NCBI RefSeq assembly: GCF_964656455.1
Contig: NC_135720.1
Location: 98,592,696-98,656,695 of the forward strand
Length of the DNA: 64,000 nucleotides
Reading direction: 5' to 3'
Source: Halichoerus grypus
Lineage: Eukaryota; Chordata; Mammalia; Carnivora; Phocidae
Both the position numbers and the translations under genes were made by a program. Of this stretch, positions 1 to 12,221 are shown piece by piece (the first letter of the stretch is position 1; each line of letters starts with the position of its first letter). The notes under the pieces were generated by a model. It had not been told where the DNA came from. It worked only from the letters and a program-made list of their open reading frames with translations, and did not search any database.

Positions 1-59
1 CTGAGGAGAAGACATTTGGGCTGACAGCTGACTGAAGTGGAGGAGGGAGGCATTCTGGC

Positions 60-945
60 CAGAAAGAACAGCCAATAAAGGCTGGAGTGTGAAATCAGTT
101 TGATGGGCTCAGGTACCAGCAAGAAGCCCTACAGGTAGAGTGCAGAGGCCAGGACAGAGATAAGTTAGAAGAGGAAGGCAGGGAGCAGAGTTGGAAGGAC
201 TGGAGATGCCAAATATCCCAAATACGATGAGAAATCACTGAAGGTTTTGAGCAGGCAATCTACTTACACTTCTGAGGATCATTCTAGCAATAGGCCACAA
301 GCATGCAAAAGTAGAAGGGGGAAATCTAGGAGGAGGCTATTTCAGTAGGTGAGACAAGAAATGACGATGGCCTGGACTAAGGTGAGAGCAGATGTTGGAA
401 TGAACACAGCCAGATCCGGGACATATTTCAAAAGTAGACTCTCTCTAGAATGTGCGGTGAAGTGTGAGGGAAGACTAGCAATCAAAGATGGCTGCTCTGT
501 TTTTGACCTGAACACGTGAATGAGTATTTGTACCCTTTACTGGGATTGGTGAGTTTAGTTGGAAAGCAGGTTGGGACAGTGGGATTAGAAGAGAGTTCTT
601 CTGTATTGGGTATGTTAAGTTTGAGATGCTTTCTAAACACAGGTAGAGGGGTGCCTGGGTGGCTCAGTTGGTTAAGAGTCCAGCTCTTGATTTCGGCTCA
701 GGTCATGATCTCAGGGTTGTGGGATCCAGCCCAGCGTCGGTCTCCATGCTCAGCATGGAGTCTGCTTGTCCCTCTCCCTCTGCTCTTCCCCATGCTTGAG
801 CTCTCTCTCTCTTTCCCTCAAATAAGTAAATAAAAAAAATTCAAACACACAGGTAATTAAGCAGGCAGGTAAACAGAAAACTCTGGAGCTTAGGGGGCAG
901 ACAGGGCTAGGAGGTAAATTATGGATTATATGTCACATTGCCTCT
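60..945 (+). repeat. Ancient interspersed repeat, split by a SINE
   Basis: Purine-rich sequence that reads like a diverged old mammalian repeat containing stretches such as 'ggaggctatttcagtagg', 'atggcctggactaaggtgag' and 'tgttaagtttgagatgct'. I recognise these as parts of a common dispersed repeat but cannot name the family with certainty. The alignment resumes after the CAN-SINE at 648-840, which shows the SINE inserted into it. Outer borders are approximate, and no coding potential is visible. Confidence 0.45.
648..840 (+). mobile_element. CAN-SINE (tRNA-Lys-derived), full length
   Basis: Starts with the GGGGTGCCTGGGTGGCTCAG head, which holds the A-box-like tRNA part. It continues through the AGGTCATGATC core and the CT-rich stretch to an AAATAAGTAAATAAAAAAAA tail. 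Flanks share a slightly altered target duplication, AAACACAGGTA before and AAACACACAGGTA after. It interrupts the ancient repeat at 60-945. The open frame across it is accidental. Confidence 0.93.
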
Positions 946-1259
946 ATTGAAAAGAATAGTTACATAAAATCAGCACATCCCTTCAAAAAATCTAAGAAGT
1001 ACAGCTGAAGCACAGCTAATCAGACTTCAAGCACCGGGAAGGCCAGAAATGGTAATGTGCTTACCTTTGTGGTTGCAGAAAATTTTGTTAATGAATAAAC
1101 AAAATCACCCAGGCTAAGAGTACATTTTCTCAACTAAGACTGGTCAGGATCAAACCCCAGCTTCACCAGTTGTGAGCTATGGAGTTTTGTTATTTAAAAT
1201 CACTGTGCTTCAACATTACATATATAAACATAATATGGGGCAAATGTATATGACTTTTT

Positions 1260-1345
1260 ACCAGGCCAGTTCCTGTGCCAGACTCAGAGATAAATAGTAG
1301 TGAGCAAAATCCATGTGGTCCTTGCCTCCAAGAGCTTAAAATCTA
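1260..1345 (-). repeat. L2 3' fragment
   Basis: 'Tgtgccagactcagagataaa', followed by 'tggtccttgcctccaagagctt', matches the reverse complement of the L2 3' region (GAGCTCCTTGAGGGCAGGGAC...). Diverged, with approximate ends. Confidence 0.45.
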
Positions 1346-1374
1346 AGGGGTTGAAATGAAAAACCACAATGATT

Positions 1375-1495
1375 TTTCCCTGGGTTTGGTGAGGATTAGA
1401 TGAAATGATGTGTTTAAGAGCTTAGCACCGTGCCGACACTAAACATGCACTTTGTAAGTGTTAGTTTCTGTGCTTGTAAGTTGTTACTATTATGA
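1375..1495 (+). repeat. MIR 3' part
   Basis: 'Gtgaggattagatgaaatga' and 'agagcttagcaccgtgccg' match the 3' half of MIR (GAGGATTAAATGAGTTAATA...CTTAGCACAGTGCC). A possible 5' half, diverged, lies at about 1130-1200. Old relic. Confidence 0.55.
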
Positions 1496-1929
1496 ATAAA
1501 TCATAAGGAATATCTAAGTTGTGTGTTGATAATTAGCAACAAATGAACCCACTTGTAATTTAGTAAGACAATGAAAATATAAAATGTGACGATATTCAAC
1601 TAATTTAATAATTGGGAAAACACAAACTGAAAAGAGGAAGGAATACACTTTTTTTCTTTTCTCTTACCAGCATATCCTTTTGGGGGCATCCTCTGTGGAG
1701 GAGAGGAAATAGTCACTTTTATCCACTGGTAGTCGGTATGTGCATGGGTACAAACAACTTTTCTGGAGTGCAGATGTATATTTATTTTTTAATATATAAT
1801 TCATGTGTGTATGATTTGAAATGTGCATTCTTTTTGACGGAATAATTCCACTTCTAAGACTATTTCTTCAAGAAATAATTAAAATAGATCCTGAGGATAA
1901 ATATGGGAGATCATATACCCCACATACTG

Positions 1930-2055
1930 TAAGCTCCATGGGGGGAAAGACCATGTCTGATCTCTCCACAGCTGGATCCCCAGTGTCTAGCATAGCAGTT
2001 GGCACAGAGTAGGCACGCAATAATATTTATTTAATGAATGAATGAACAAATAAAC
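1930..2055 (+). repeat. L2 3' end
   Basis: Shows the L2 3' terminal pattern: 'aagctccatgggg', 'gtctgatctctccacagctgg', 'ccccagtgtctagcatagcag', 'ggcacagagtaggcacgcaata', then the TGAATGAATGAA terminal repeat at 2032-2046. Good match to the family end. Confidence 0.8.
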
Positions 2056-2149
2056 AAGTATGCAAAGGTTTATACGTGAGGATGTTCACTTCAGTGTCTT
2101 TATAATTGTGATCAATGGGAATCTTCAATGTCCATTTGCAGAAGATTGC

Positions 2150-2480
2150 TTAAAGCTGTCTATTCCACTTAAAATAGAATCCATGCTCCTTCCCATCATC
2201 TGTAAAAGTTCTATGCCCTGACTCCAAGACCATGCTCAGATCTCATCTCCCACTCTTTTCTTCTTGCTTAATTCCATTCCCAACACACTGTCCTTGCTAT
2301 TCCTCAAACAAGGCATGCATGATCTCACCTCATAGCCTTACAACTTGCCATTTCTTCCATTTGATATGCACATGGATTCTCCTGGTCTCAGCTCAATATC
2401 AACTGCTCAAGAGGACCGGCCATCCCATCAAAAACAGTAATTCCAACCCCTTCACCCTGCCCCTTTACTTTGCCAGATTT
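2150..2480 (+). repeat. L2 internal fragment
   Basis: Pyrimidine-rich sequence with 'ctcatctcccactctttt', 'cacactgtccttgctattcc' and 'ctcacctcatagccttacaa' matches internal L2 (CTCATCTCCCACCAC..., CCTTGCTGTTCCTC..., CTCAGGGCCTTTGCA). The open frame here is a by-product of the repeat. Confidence 0.6.
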
Positions 2481-2519
2481 TTTTTCTTTACTCCTAGAGC
2501 AATACCTGGTCAGAATCAT

Positions 2520-3420
2520 TGAAACTGTTAAAGGAATGATATAATGTCTAAAAAAATAATAAGGCCTTGTTACTCATAATATGAACATGCACGAAAATGC
2601 CAGAGAAGCATCTTATCTCTTAGTGAGGCTGGAAACATTTCTCAATGTAAACTCACCTGGGAGTAGAGACAGGCCTTTCAGGTTAAAAAAGAAATGGCTA
2701 GGACCTAATGATGTGTGGGTAATTGGCCTGCAGAAGCACTCTGTTTTGTATCTTTTTTTAGCTACAGACACAGGAAAATAAATGATAGAACATTTCTTTT
2801 TATGCTGAAGGATAGCTCTGTAGATAAACACACAGAACCCCACATACAAATAACTTGTCTATTTTTTTAAAAAAATAAATGCATGTTAACTAAATATAGT
2901 AGAAACAATGAAAAATATGAAGAAATTAATATTTGATAGGAAACAGGATATGTCAAGCCACCTTTGAATTCATGGTTTCTAGATAAGCACCAGCAAGACC
3001 TCAAGCCAAGTGGGCTTCATTTACACTATTTACCTTCTTCTTCAATTAAGAGGAGAGAAGTGATTTAAAATATGAATTCCAGGCAATCTCTTTCTTCATA
3101 AATATTAAAATACCAGCAATGTTGGAATAATTAAGGCTGAACTAAAACACAAATGGTTTTCAAGTTGTGGTTCTTCCAGTTGGAAAATCTTGATTTCCCT
3201 TATCAGCTCAGAAGAGCATCCTTGCAGAAAATGGGTCCAAATTACTACAGTAATGTCCCCAGTATAAACAGAAAATCAAGTTCATACCAGAGCTTCAGTG
3301 TCACCCTCTTAAAGAAAAATAAGTATGTTCTTGTAAGCCCTGAGCTCACAAGTAATCATATAACTAATGCTAAATAAACCAGTCTTCAAGTGGAGTAATC
3401 ATATGGTTAAACTTTCCTTT
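2520..3420. other. Unique AT-rich intergenic DNA
   Basis: No repeat family, coding domain or RNA gene recognised. Short open frames on both strands overlap one another and have no protein-like features. Confidence 0.5.
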
Positions 3421-3666
3421 TTTTCCTGATTGCTTTTACATTCAAATTAAATGAAAATCCCACTTGGGAGCTCCAGCCAAAGGTTCCCACCTTGAAGGCT
3501 TTTAAAAGAACTTAAAAGAGACCATGAGTCAGAGCCTCATTCCCCACCCTGGGCAAGCTCCAACTGGGGTCAGAGGAGGTGACCTGCAGGCTTCCCGCCT
3601 GCACCGTCTTCAGCTCTCAGAGGATAGGCCCTAAGTAATGACGCCTGGCAAACACGGCGCGAGCAC

Positions 3667-3684
3667 GCACACGCGTGTGCACGT

Positions 3685-3718
<34 letters not shown>
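3667..3718. repeat. (CA)n microsatellite beside a perfect palindrome
   Basis: A perfect 14-bp palindrome GCACACGCGTGTGC (3667-3680) is followed by an uninterrupted (CA)n run at 3688-3718. Alternating purine-pyrimidine DNA of this kind can adopt Z-DNA. Frames encoding poly-Thr/His or poly-Cys/Val here are artefacts. Confidence 0.95.
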
Positions 3719-3720
<2 letters not shown>

Positions 3721-4129
3721 CTTGCAAGCCACTAGATGCACCTCCCTCTCCTCCTTTGAAGTCCAAACTATTTTGGGTTTTTGCAGAGAGCACCACCTCC
3801 TTCTTGTGAGCATGAGAAAGTACTGGAACGCTTGGAAAACCAGAGAAAGGGACTTTCAGACACAAACCACAGCTAAGGAACGGGGAGAAGACTGGGATGG
3901 ATCAGAACTGGGGTGATTCCCGTCATAATATATATTGCTTTCGTTATGATAATAAACCATTCCAGGAAGTAAGTTGCGAGGCAGAGAAAAGGAGAAGAAA
4001 CTGTCTCCCCCCCTCCCTCTCCGGAGAGAAGCAGCATCTCCTTGCAGAACGACGACCCTGAGGATACAGCAGTTGTCTTCAAATCTGTGACCATAAAAAA
4101 TCATTATCTCTGTGAAATACAGCAATTTG

Positions 4130-4480
4130 GGAGATAATCAAACGGTGACCAGGGGGCAGAGCTGCCAATCTGAAGGATTATGCTCCCGCGCGCCCGCCTG
4201 CGCCTGACCTTCCTGGGAGCCAGCTGTCGGCGCCGTGAAGACGCCCCATCCACTCCGGGCACATTCATTAGGCTGCCTTCGGTGCATGAGCCATTTGCAT
4301 AACACCCCGGCTTTCTTAATTAGTACTTCATTTCTCCCTTGACTTATTTTGTGGCTAAGTTCACTGTCCCCGCTCCTTGATCCTCTCTTCCCTTGCTGAA
4401 ATATATGAAGGAAGAGACGAGGTGGGCCGGGAGGGTGAGAAGGAGAAACGAATCGGACTTGCAAATGAAGGCACTGGTAA
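4130..4480. promoter_or_regulatory. Candidate conserved non-coding element (CpG-rich patch, octamer, CTCF-like site)
   Basis: No repeat is recognisable. A short CpG-rich stretch (about 4184-4262, including CCCGCGCGCCCGCC and GTCGGCGCCGTG) stands out in a window otherwise poor in CpG. Next to it lie ATTCATTAGG (4263-4272), an octamer-like ATTTGCATAA (4292-4301) and CTTAATTAGTA (4315-4325). A CTCF-core-like ACCAGGGGGCAGA lies at 4147-4159. This mix is typical of developmental enhancers, but conservation cannot be tested here. It is too short to be a CpG-island promoter, and no exon follows. Confidence 0.4.
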
Positions 4481-4559
4481 TTAGTCTATTAATATTTTCA
4501 GATTTGTGCGAGGTTTCTTCGTGGAAAAACTAGGAAGAGAGATTGCTCGGGGAGAAATT

Positions 4560-7500
4560 TATCCTCGAAACTTCTAATTCCAGTCCCCGCCAGTGGGCTG
4601 TGGGAGAGATAGGCGGTGCAAGCACATTTGCCCTCTTCTCTGCCCCCTTACTTAGGATACACCCTCTCAGGGGGATGCTGAGTCGCTGGTGTTGGATTTT
4701 CAGAATTAATATTAATTCCATCAGAGGGAGGGATCATGTCTGTCCACTCATTGTGGAGCTGGTCTCATATTCTAATGGGGATTTGGGCAAATGTTGTCCT
4801 AGCAGCTCCATGCATTTCCAATTTCTTACTCTGAACTCTCTTGCTGGGTGATTCTAATGCGAGTGAAATGAAAAGAAGAGCAAATATACTCAACATGTGA
4901 TTGTTATAGTTCTTTGGGATGGGTAATTCAGATCCAAACAAAACCAAAGGACTCTTCCCTTAAAGCTACCGTTTATTTTGCCCCATCTGAGGAGTGGAAA
5001 TGCCTCACCTTCCCCGCGTGACAGCTACAGCCTGTGAGATTAGGAAATCTCCAATTCTGCTCATGAAGAGAAGGATAGTGTGGGCCCGGGGCACATCTGA
5101 TGGCTTCCTAGAATAAAACAGAAAATGACCTTTATTAAAAGCCACAATAAGCGATACTCAGTCCTGAGATGTATGGACGACATCAAGAGAAATAAAGAAT
5201 TATTTCTAAAAAGTCTCACTCACTTCCTTATCTACTTAAAGATATAGAACCTACTTCTATATCTCACTTATACCTATATTTCTTTAAATATTTCAACTCT
5301 ATAAAGTAAAACATTCTATTTGCACTACAATACCCACAGGAATTTTTTTCAACCAAATATTTAATATATCTTGATCCTTACTGAAAGTATAATGTTGGAC
5401 GGAGTAGACTCAGAAGGTAAGAAGAAAGAATAAATCCTCTTAAAGTTGCAGTCTAATGGAGGAGAGAAGACACATTCATAATCGGAATGATAACTATTCC
5501 ATGGCAATAAATAAGTTAACATCACGAATGAAGAAGGTGTCCTGGCCCGAGGGTTTGTAGACTTACTGGAGATGGTAAGTCATCTGTTGGTTGCTCCTGT
5601 CATGTGAGTCCCGGGGTCATTAAGTAGAATATATTTTTGACCACATCCTGTCTCTGCACATGTAGGTAGCAAAACACTTCCTTTCTATGTCCCAAGTTCC
5701 TCATCAATATACAGATAAATCCAATATACTACCAATAGTTGTTAAAGGATTTACCTGATGCTTCTCAATACCAATAAAAAGATTAATTGGTGAGTGTCAC
5801 CTGAGATAGATTACTCACAATTTTATTCTTTATTCCCATGGTTGAGAAAGATCCAAATGAAAAGCTGAAACCTAAACACAAGAATCTTTAAGTATGACTG
5901 CCTAAGGGAAAAAAGGTCTTTAAGGCAGACTTATTGTTTCAGTGATTCAAAAAAATAGTGATAATAGCCAACTACATTTCTATGGCATTTGTGCTCAACA
6001 TGTTAATGTAAGTCATGATCACTTTGAAAATTCTTAACCTCACTTCTTTAAATATGGCTTGATTTTCCTCCTTCAGTGGGTTCTACGTAACTACGCCAAA
6101 CATAAAGTTTATAGCTTCAATGCAAACAGTATCTTAACAATACAGAGGGAGGGAGTGTTTTAAAAAATCTCTTGTAACCCCAAACCAGCTGAATCTATTT
6201 TGCTATAACTATTAAGCACACACACACATACATACAAATAGAAATAAATAAACAAAATAAAAAGAGACTTTGAACATTAATTCAAGAAAGGAAACATTTT
6301 GACTCCAAACCACTATTTTGGAGAATGCTATAAGCAGTCCAAGTTTTTAAAAAGGAACTTATACCTTAAAAAAAAAAAAAAAAAAACAAGACACTGATAC
6401 ACATTCAGAATTTTCCTTTCCAGACCACTTTTCTTAAAAAGTAAAATTTATAAATTACAATTATGGGGACAATATATATTTTCCATTACATAGACATATA
6501 TACTTGTATTGAGAATAAACACATTTATACATGAAACAATATGCAAATGATAATTTTTATGACTAACAGATTCTCTTTAATATGTAATCATGCACACATG
6601 CATAATTTATAAGTAACATATACCTATTCATATTTCCAAATGCATTTCCTTTTTATTATTTCTTATTCATTCTTTATTTTCAACTGAATCAAATCATTCT
6701 TTCACCAGGGACTCTTTCCTCTCTCTTGTAAAAAAAAAAAAAAAAAAAAGAAAAAAAAAGTGAATGTAGTAATTGAATTCCTACAATTAAAACTCTGTAA
6801 GAATTCCATCCGCAAAGTTAAAAACACACAGGGCAAAGGAGAGGCCAAGAAGTTATGTTGGCAGCAATATATATTACTCATGAGCAATAAGAGGGGGTAA
6901 AATAGTATGTTGAAGCGATCGTTTGAAATGTTAAGCTTTGAAATATTTGCCCATAATGTTATTTTAACATAGTTGGTTGCACTGAATGGATGTGGGTCTC
7001 TGTCCCAAGTGATACTTCTGTGAACATAAAGTGTCTGCAGGTGTTTGCCTCCAGGTAGGTCACTGAAAGACAATGCAAATGAGGACAATTTCCCCAGTAG
7101 CAGCAACCATAGAAATTAACAAGCAGAAACCTGGTAGACACTGCCATCCTTCTCTATAGGAAGATATGTTTCCGGGCATTTTAAAATTTGCCCTCCATTA
7201 ACTCCTGGATTACCCCATCCTTCATGTGTGCCACCAGGTCATAAGCAAGGAAAGCGAATATAAGAAATTCTCAATTATCCACTTATAGAATATGCACTTT
7301 ATATTTTGTGCAGGGCATATGTAATATCCCACACTGGCCACAGGCTGCTGTAAGTCTTGTGTATGTTTCTACAGCACACTCCCCTCCATCAATTGGCCAG
7401 CATTTGGGGAAATAATTTTAGTACAAGCTTAAAATGGGCAAACCTCTGCCCCTTCCCCACAAAAGTCATATACTATATTTCTAGTTTAAAAATAATGTTT

Positions 7501-7640
7501 TTGTAGCAAATCTTGTTTTAGATTAATACTACATATACTAGTTCACTCTAACCATTTTGTTAGTACAGATCATTGAGAAGAGGTAAAAAAAAAAAAAAAA
7601 GAAAAGAATTTCTATAATGAGTCAAGCTTTTTTATTTGTG
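4560..7640. other. Mostly unique AT-rich DNA with poly(A) tracts
   Basis: No gene recognised. Holds a possible diverged L2 piece around 5370-5490 ('ttaaagttgcagtctaatgg'), a short CA/TACA stretch at 6218-6236, and long A runs at 6367-6386 and 6729-6760. The A-run-derived frame coding poly-Phe is spurious. A few segments with dense AT motifs (6440-6620) have no further structure. Confidence 0.45.
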
Positions 7641-7805
7641 TTACTCATTTAATTTTCTTCAAGATTCCATGAGATAGGTATTAATGTCCCCATTTCACAG
7701 ATGAGGAAACTGAGGCATACATGAATTGAATAACTGCTTGAATATCACAGCTAGAAAACAATGATGTCAGCATTTGATGCCAGGTCGGTCTGACTCTAAT
7801 GCACT
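7640..7805 (-). repeat. MIR
   Basis: Carries the reverse MIR signature: 'ttcacagatgaggaaactgagg', 'tatcacagctagaaaac' and 'gtcggtctgactctaatgc'. These correspond to CATTTTACAGATGAGGAAAC, GTCACACAGCTAG and CAGTCTGACTCCAG. Good match over about 165 bp. Confidence 0.8.
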
Positions 7806-8874
7806 TGATTTTTTCCACAATAAAACATTGCTTTGGCCTTCTATGTACAAGCAACGTTTGCAAATGGTTTGGGTAATTGCATAATGAACAGTATCTACAA
7901 AAAGGAAGCACTCATAGCGCAGGGAAACTCATCTAATGAAACAGCTCACATATGTATATAACATATCTAATAAAATCACTCAAATTTAACAACTACCTAG
8001 AATGATAGGACATGCATGCTAGTCAAGTCGGGCCAATGCAGACAGAACAGAAGAGATGCCCTCCTGAAAATGTTTCTAGCATTCTGACCAAGACTTTTCA
8101 CACATTTCCTTGTAACTTATGCCATCACTGGTAATAAAATAGGAACTTGAATTCTACAACACCGAGGCAATGAAATGTCCTGCTACAGGACTGCATAGCA
8201 ACCAGATGTCCACAGTGGAAGGTCTGGGAAAGACAATTAAATACAGTACTTTCCCTCCAGGGCAATATTGATCAAAGGACTAACACATATACATGTTTCA
8301 TCATTCAAATGCTAATGAATCTATAAACCTCATTATTTCTTATCTATCTTTTGAGTTTCCACAGCAGTTTTTGGTGACATACCATATTTATGCCAGTAAT
8401 GTTTGCACTTTTTATATGCATTTTCTGAGCCCAACGACAGACAGGAAACAATGAGCCAAGAAAAAACATTATACAAATATAATCTCATGGCATGCATTAC
8501 TTGCAGACTGACAATAGATACAAACTTTTCAACTCTCTCTGCTTGCAGTGTAACTTGTGTCAAAGGAGGATTATTACTAGGTAGAACAACAACAACAAGA
8601 CATTTACTAAGTGAGACACCAGAAAACATTTGCTATGTGAATTCTGAAACTCTTGGAAGGTAGACACTATGAAAGGTTACTATGTGTTTTCACACATATT
8701 GCACAGATCCGGATCTCCCGACAAGGGTCAGAGGGCTCAGCAAGAACTAATTAGCTGAGAAATCAGAGACAAAATACTCCTTTTCTTTCCTACTGGATAT
8801 CCTTTTCTTTCTTTATTACACTTCTTAATGTACTTTTTTTGTTGTCATTGTCATTGTTCATCTGGTTTTAGAGA

Positions 8875-9045
8875 GCGCAGTGATATACTGGAAACACCAT
8901 GACATGTGGAGTCAAAAAGATCTGGGTTCAAACTTGTCCTGCTACTTATTTGCAAGATGACCTTGAGCAACTTAATTCATCTCTCTGAGCCTGGGTGTTT
9001 TCACCTGTAAAATGAGGATAATAATTATTATTGCTAGGTATGTGA
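8875..9045 (+). repeat. MIR
   Basis: Forward MIR: 'gcgcagtgatatactgga', 'gatctgggttcaaacttgtc', 'tgcaagatgaccttgagcaac', 'tctctgagcctgggtg' and 'cacctgtaaaatgaggataa' follow the family order (GGGTTCGAATCC, GTGACCTTGGGCAAG, CTCTCTGAGCCTCAG, CATCTGTAAAATGGGGATAA). Confidence 0.88.
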
Positions 9046-9059
9046 CCTAATATAATTTA

Positions 9060-9205
9060 CTCAACATTTCTGAGATTGGGCTTTTCTATGTAAAATGAGA
9101 TTAATATCTACTTTATAGGGTGTGCCGAGGATTAAATGTCATAATAGCTCCGCATACCTAGCACAGTACCAAGTGCCCAGTAGGTTCTAAGTAAATCAGT
9201 GTCGG
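9060..9205 (+). repeat. MIR 3' half (second copy)
   Basis: Repeats the 3' half of MIR directly after the copy at 8875-9045: 'tatgtaaaatgagattaata', 'tgccgaggattaaatgtca', 'cctagcacagtaccaagtgc'. It is either a separate insertion or an internal duplication. Confidence 0.6.
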
Positions 9206-9264
9206 TAATTTATGCTAGAAATCCATGCTCCTGGCAGAATATTTATAAAATAATACCAACAGTC

Positions 9265-9480
9265 AGAGATAATCTTTGCATATTTTGGTGCACTATCTTC
9301 CATTCTTTTTTTCTATATATGTATTTTTGTATGTAATTGAAATTATATTTATCCATAGTTTCATAGTTGCTATAACAATTTATTATGTAATGAACATTTG
9401 CCTCTATAAAGTAAATTCTTTATAATCATTATATCAGTAGCAGCATAATATCACATTTTGGGGTATAATACAATTTGTCT
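9265..9480 (-). repeat. Possible L1M fragment
   Basis: AT-rich sequence with the flavour of reversed L1M 3' ORF2 ('atccatagtttcatagttgc', 'tgtaatgaacatttgcctc'). Very diverged and uncertain. Confidence 0.25.
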
Positions 9481-10238
9481 AGTTAAATTATGATTTTGTT
9501 ATGATACATATTATACTCTATCATTAGCCACATTTCTGAATATTTCTGTTTAGTTCTATTTATTAAAGTGCTTATCTGTAGCCTTGTTTCACAAGATACA
9601 TTGAGTTGGAGAAGTTTGGGGAAGGAAATATAAAGAAGGATTAATTTCCCCAGCAGCAATGAAAGAAAGGTAAAGAAAACACAATATTGGTACAGTGAAA
9701 TGTAAGGAAGGAAAGGGAAACTAGAAAAATGCGACAAAGAGACCTCTTTTTTGAAAGCCTTACAGTTTGACAAATGTATAATTAAAAAAACAAGTACTGA
9801 CTGGAGAATTTCTGATGGTCCACAGAGTCCCTATATATTAAGAAAAAATTCCTTAGGACAGACCTGCAAGCCATGGCATCAGTAGCTTGAATGCTATTAT
9901 TCTGCACACATTCAAGGCGGGTCTAGAGAACATTAGAAGTTCACAGATCTGAAAACTAGGTATGGCTCTAAAATCCTTCAGAAGTGCAGGAGAGACCTGT
10001 CATTGATGTCCCCACTTCTTTTTTTTTTTTTTTAATTCTACCCTAAAACCACTAACAAGCTTTTCTTGCAGAATTAAGTGTTAAAAAACCCCAAAGGGGT
10101 TTATAAATCAGCTAGATTCCCCTATACAAAATGTGTATGTATTAAAATGTAAAACAAAACACGTGCTGAAATTACATTTAGTTGGAGAATGTGAAGGACA
10201 ATAACCAACTGCCATGCCTCTGTTCCCCTTGATAAAAG

Positions 10239-10463
10239 AGGCCTCTGATTTCTTTTTTTTTAAACCAAATATTTTCTTTCTCTTTTTTTAAAAGGTTTTA
10301 TTTTCATTTATTTGACAGAGAAACAGCACAAGCACAAGCGGGGGGAGGGCAGAGTGAGAGGGAGAAGCAGGCTTCCCGCTGAGCAGGGAGCCCAATGCGG
10401 GGCTCGATCCAGGCAGATGGTTAACTGACTGAGCCACCCAGGCGCCCCAGGCCTCTGATTTCT
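10239..10463 (-). mobile_element. CAN-SINE with perfect 15-bp TSD
   Basis: Reverse-oriented SINE at 10254-10448. It starts with a T-rich run (tail complement), has GGCTTCCCGCTGAGCAGGGAG, and ends with GAGCCACCCAGGCGCCCC (head complement). Perfect direct repeats AGGCCTCTGATTTCT at 10239-10253 and 10449-10463 are the target duplication, so the insertion is well defined and not very old. Confidence 0.97.
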
Positions 10464-12200
10464 AAATGCAAATTGAGTAACAGTTCAAAAATAAAGTAAA
10501 AGTAAAGTAAAAGAAAATGGATAAGTAGAGCCAAGGAGCTTGGATCACAAGTTGCAAACTGTTTAAGTCATCCTTGGAGTGGAAAAGCATTTCTACGGAC
10601 TCAGACTTGGGACCAGGGTCATGTAATTGGCCATGTTCGGGGCTAGGCAGTACACCGCATCTGTTTTCTCGGGTGCTGTAAGAGCAAGGACTTTGACCAA
10701 TCTGTGTATTTGAAGAGAAATGTAATCTACTTCTCTCAGTCTTTTGTGCTTAGTCCACAAAAGGTGCTGAGGAGAGCTTTTCCACATCCAACAAGTTTCA
10801 TCCATATAAGAAACCAGGTATATTTTCCTTCTCCTCCAGTCTTTCCTGCTCATACAACCCACCTTACTGGCCCTGGGGTTTTATTAAAACAAAATTACCA
10901 TAGTGCCTGGCGTGGGACTAATTTTTTATCCTATCGATCTTTGTATCTGGTGGTTGCCATTGTAGCAGTAAACTTCTGTTTACTGGAAGTCCCCTGGGCA
11001 TGTGGCTTGATACCAGCCACTTGGGGAGGAGAGTGGAGACATACCTCCCACTTGGACCACATGCTTTCAGAGCTTCCAATCTGACAAAGACCAAGTACAA
11101 CAGGATGCCCAAAGGAAAGTACAAAAGAACAAGAATGGAAACATTTCACTTCTATCTGTATCTGCAGAGATATCTCTAGCTTTAAAGATAGGATTTAATA
11201 TAAATAGCATATATGTTTATATAAGGAGTCATGGAGTATGACTCAACCCAAATAAATCCATGTGAAAATTTATGTTATAAAGCAATGTTCTTTTCTATTT
11301 ATAACAGCTTACCCCTAGCTAGCCCAAATCCTAAACTTACAGGATATAAGGAGGTTGCACAATCAGCAGTGATTACAAAGGCTAGCTCAAGTAGACCATT
11401 ATCTCACGAAGTCTGTACCTGGGCCATATTTTTCGAAAGCCCCAAATTTCCTATTTCTGTGTATCTTGACAGTTGTGCCTTCCATTGTCGAATGCATGAG
11501 AATTGTTTCTGTTTCTTGTCAGACTCACAATCTTGTTCTATGACCGAACTTGAAAGTTTCACTGATAAAGAAAAAATACATTTACATCTAAGAATGTATC
11601 TGATACTAGTGTAAAGCTGAAATCAACTTGCTCCATGTATTAAATTCTCCTAGAACGAAGCATCTAGTGCACCTTTTGATAGAACATCCCTCCCCTTTCG
11701 CCTTGCACACCTTCTGCCACTGCGTCATTCCAGCGTTTCCACCCACTACATCCTCTTTGTCCTTGTTTACTAATGCACCTATCATCAACTTTTTTGTTAT
11801 AAATTATCTTCTAAAACTAAACTGGGGCAACCAATCTCATTTTCAGCAAAAGACCTGAGGCTGAGAAAAGAGTATAGTCCCAGAAGTGAAATAGCAGGGT
11901 TTTATTTACTATTGTCTTCAGTCTATCCATCCTTTTTTTTTTTATTGGCATTGCAATGACATTTGGGGAAAACTGTATTGAGAATTCTCTAATGTATCTG
12001 TTTAAAGGCTCAAAATTAAACAGCTACTATTAATTTCATCAATACAGATGAATACTGGACACAATGATACTACTGATTTCCATAATTGAGAGAAGAGTAG
12101 GAGTTAAAAAAAAATCCTCTTGTAAGGGAAAAAGGAAGAAAACTGTCTCAGACAGGGTAGAATTGTAATCTAAAAGCAAGAGAATTATTTAGATATATAT
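10464..12200. other. Unique intergenic DNA
   Basis: Contains several overlapping open frames of up to 127 codons (11231-11614 forward, 10704-11084 forward). None shows a domain, a signal or a sensible splice context, so I read them as chance. No repeat recognised. Confidence 0.45.
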
Positions 12201-12221
12201 TCTATTCAAGTTTAGAGAGTT

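Noticed and set aside
3617..3916. Overlapping frames on both strands with poly-Cys/Val or His/Thr stretches
   Set aside because: They are translations of the (CA)n microsatellite.
4184..4262. CpG-island promoter
   Set aside because: The CpG-rich stretch is under 100 bp and no transcript start or exon is visible.
10704..11614. Frames of 126 and 127 codons
   Set aside because: No domain, no exon borders, overlapping reverse frames, and no homology I recognise; chance is sufficient.
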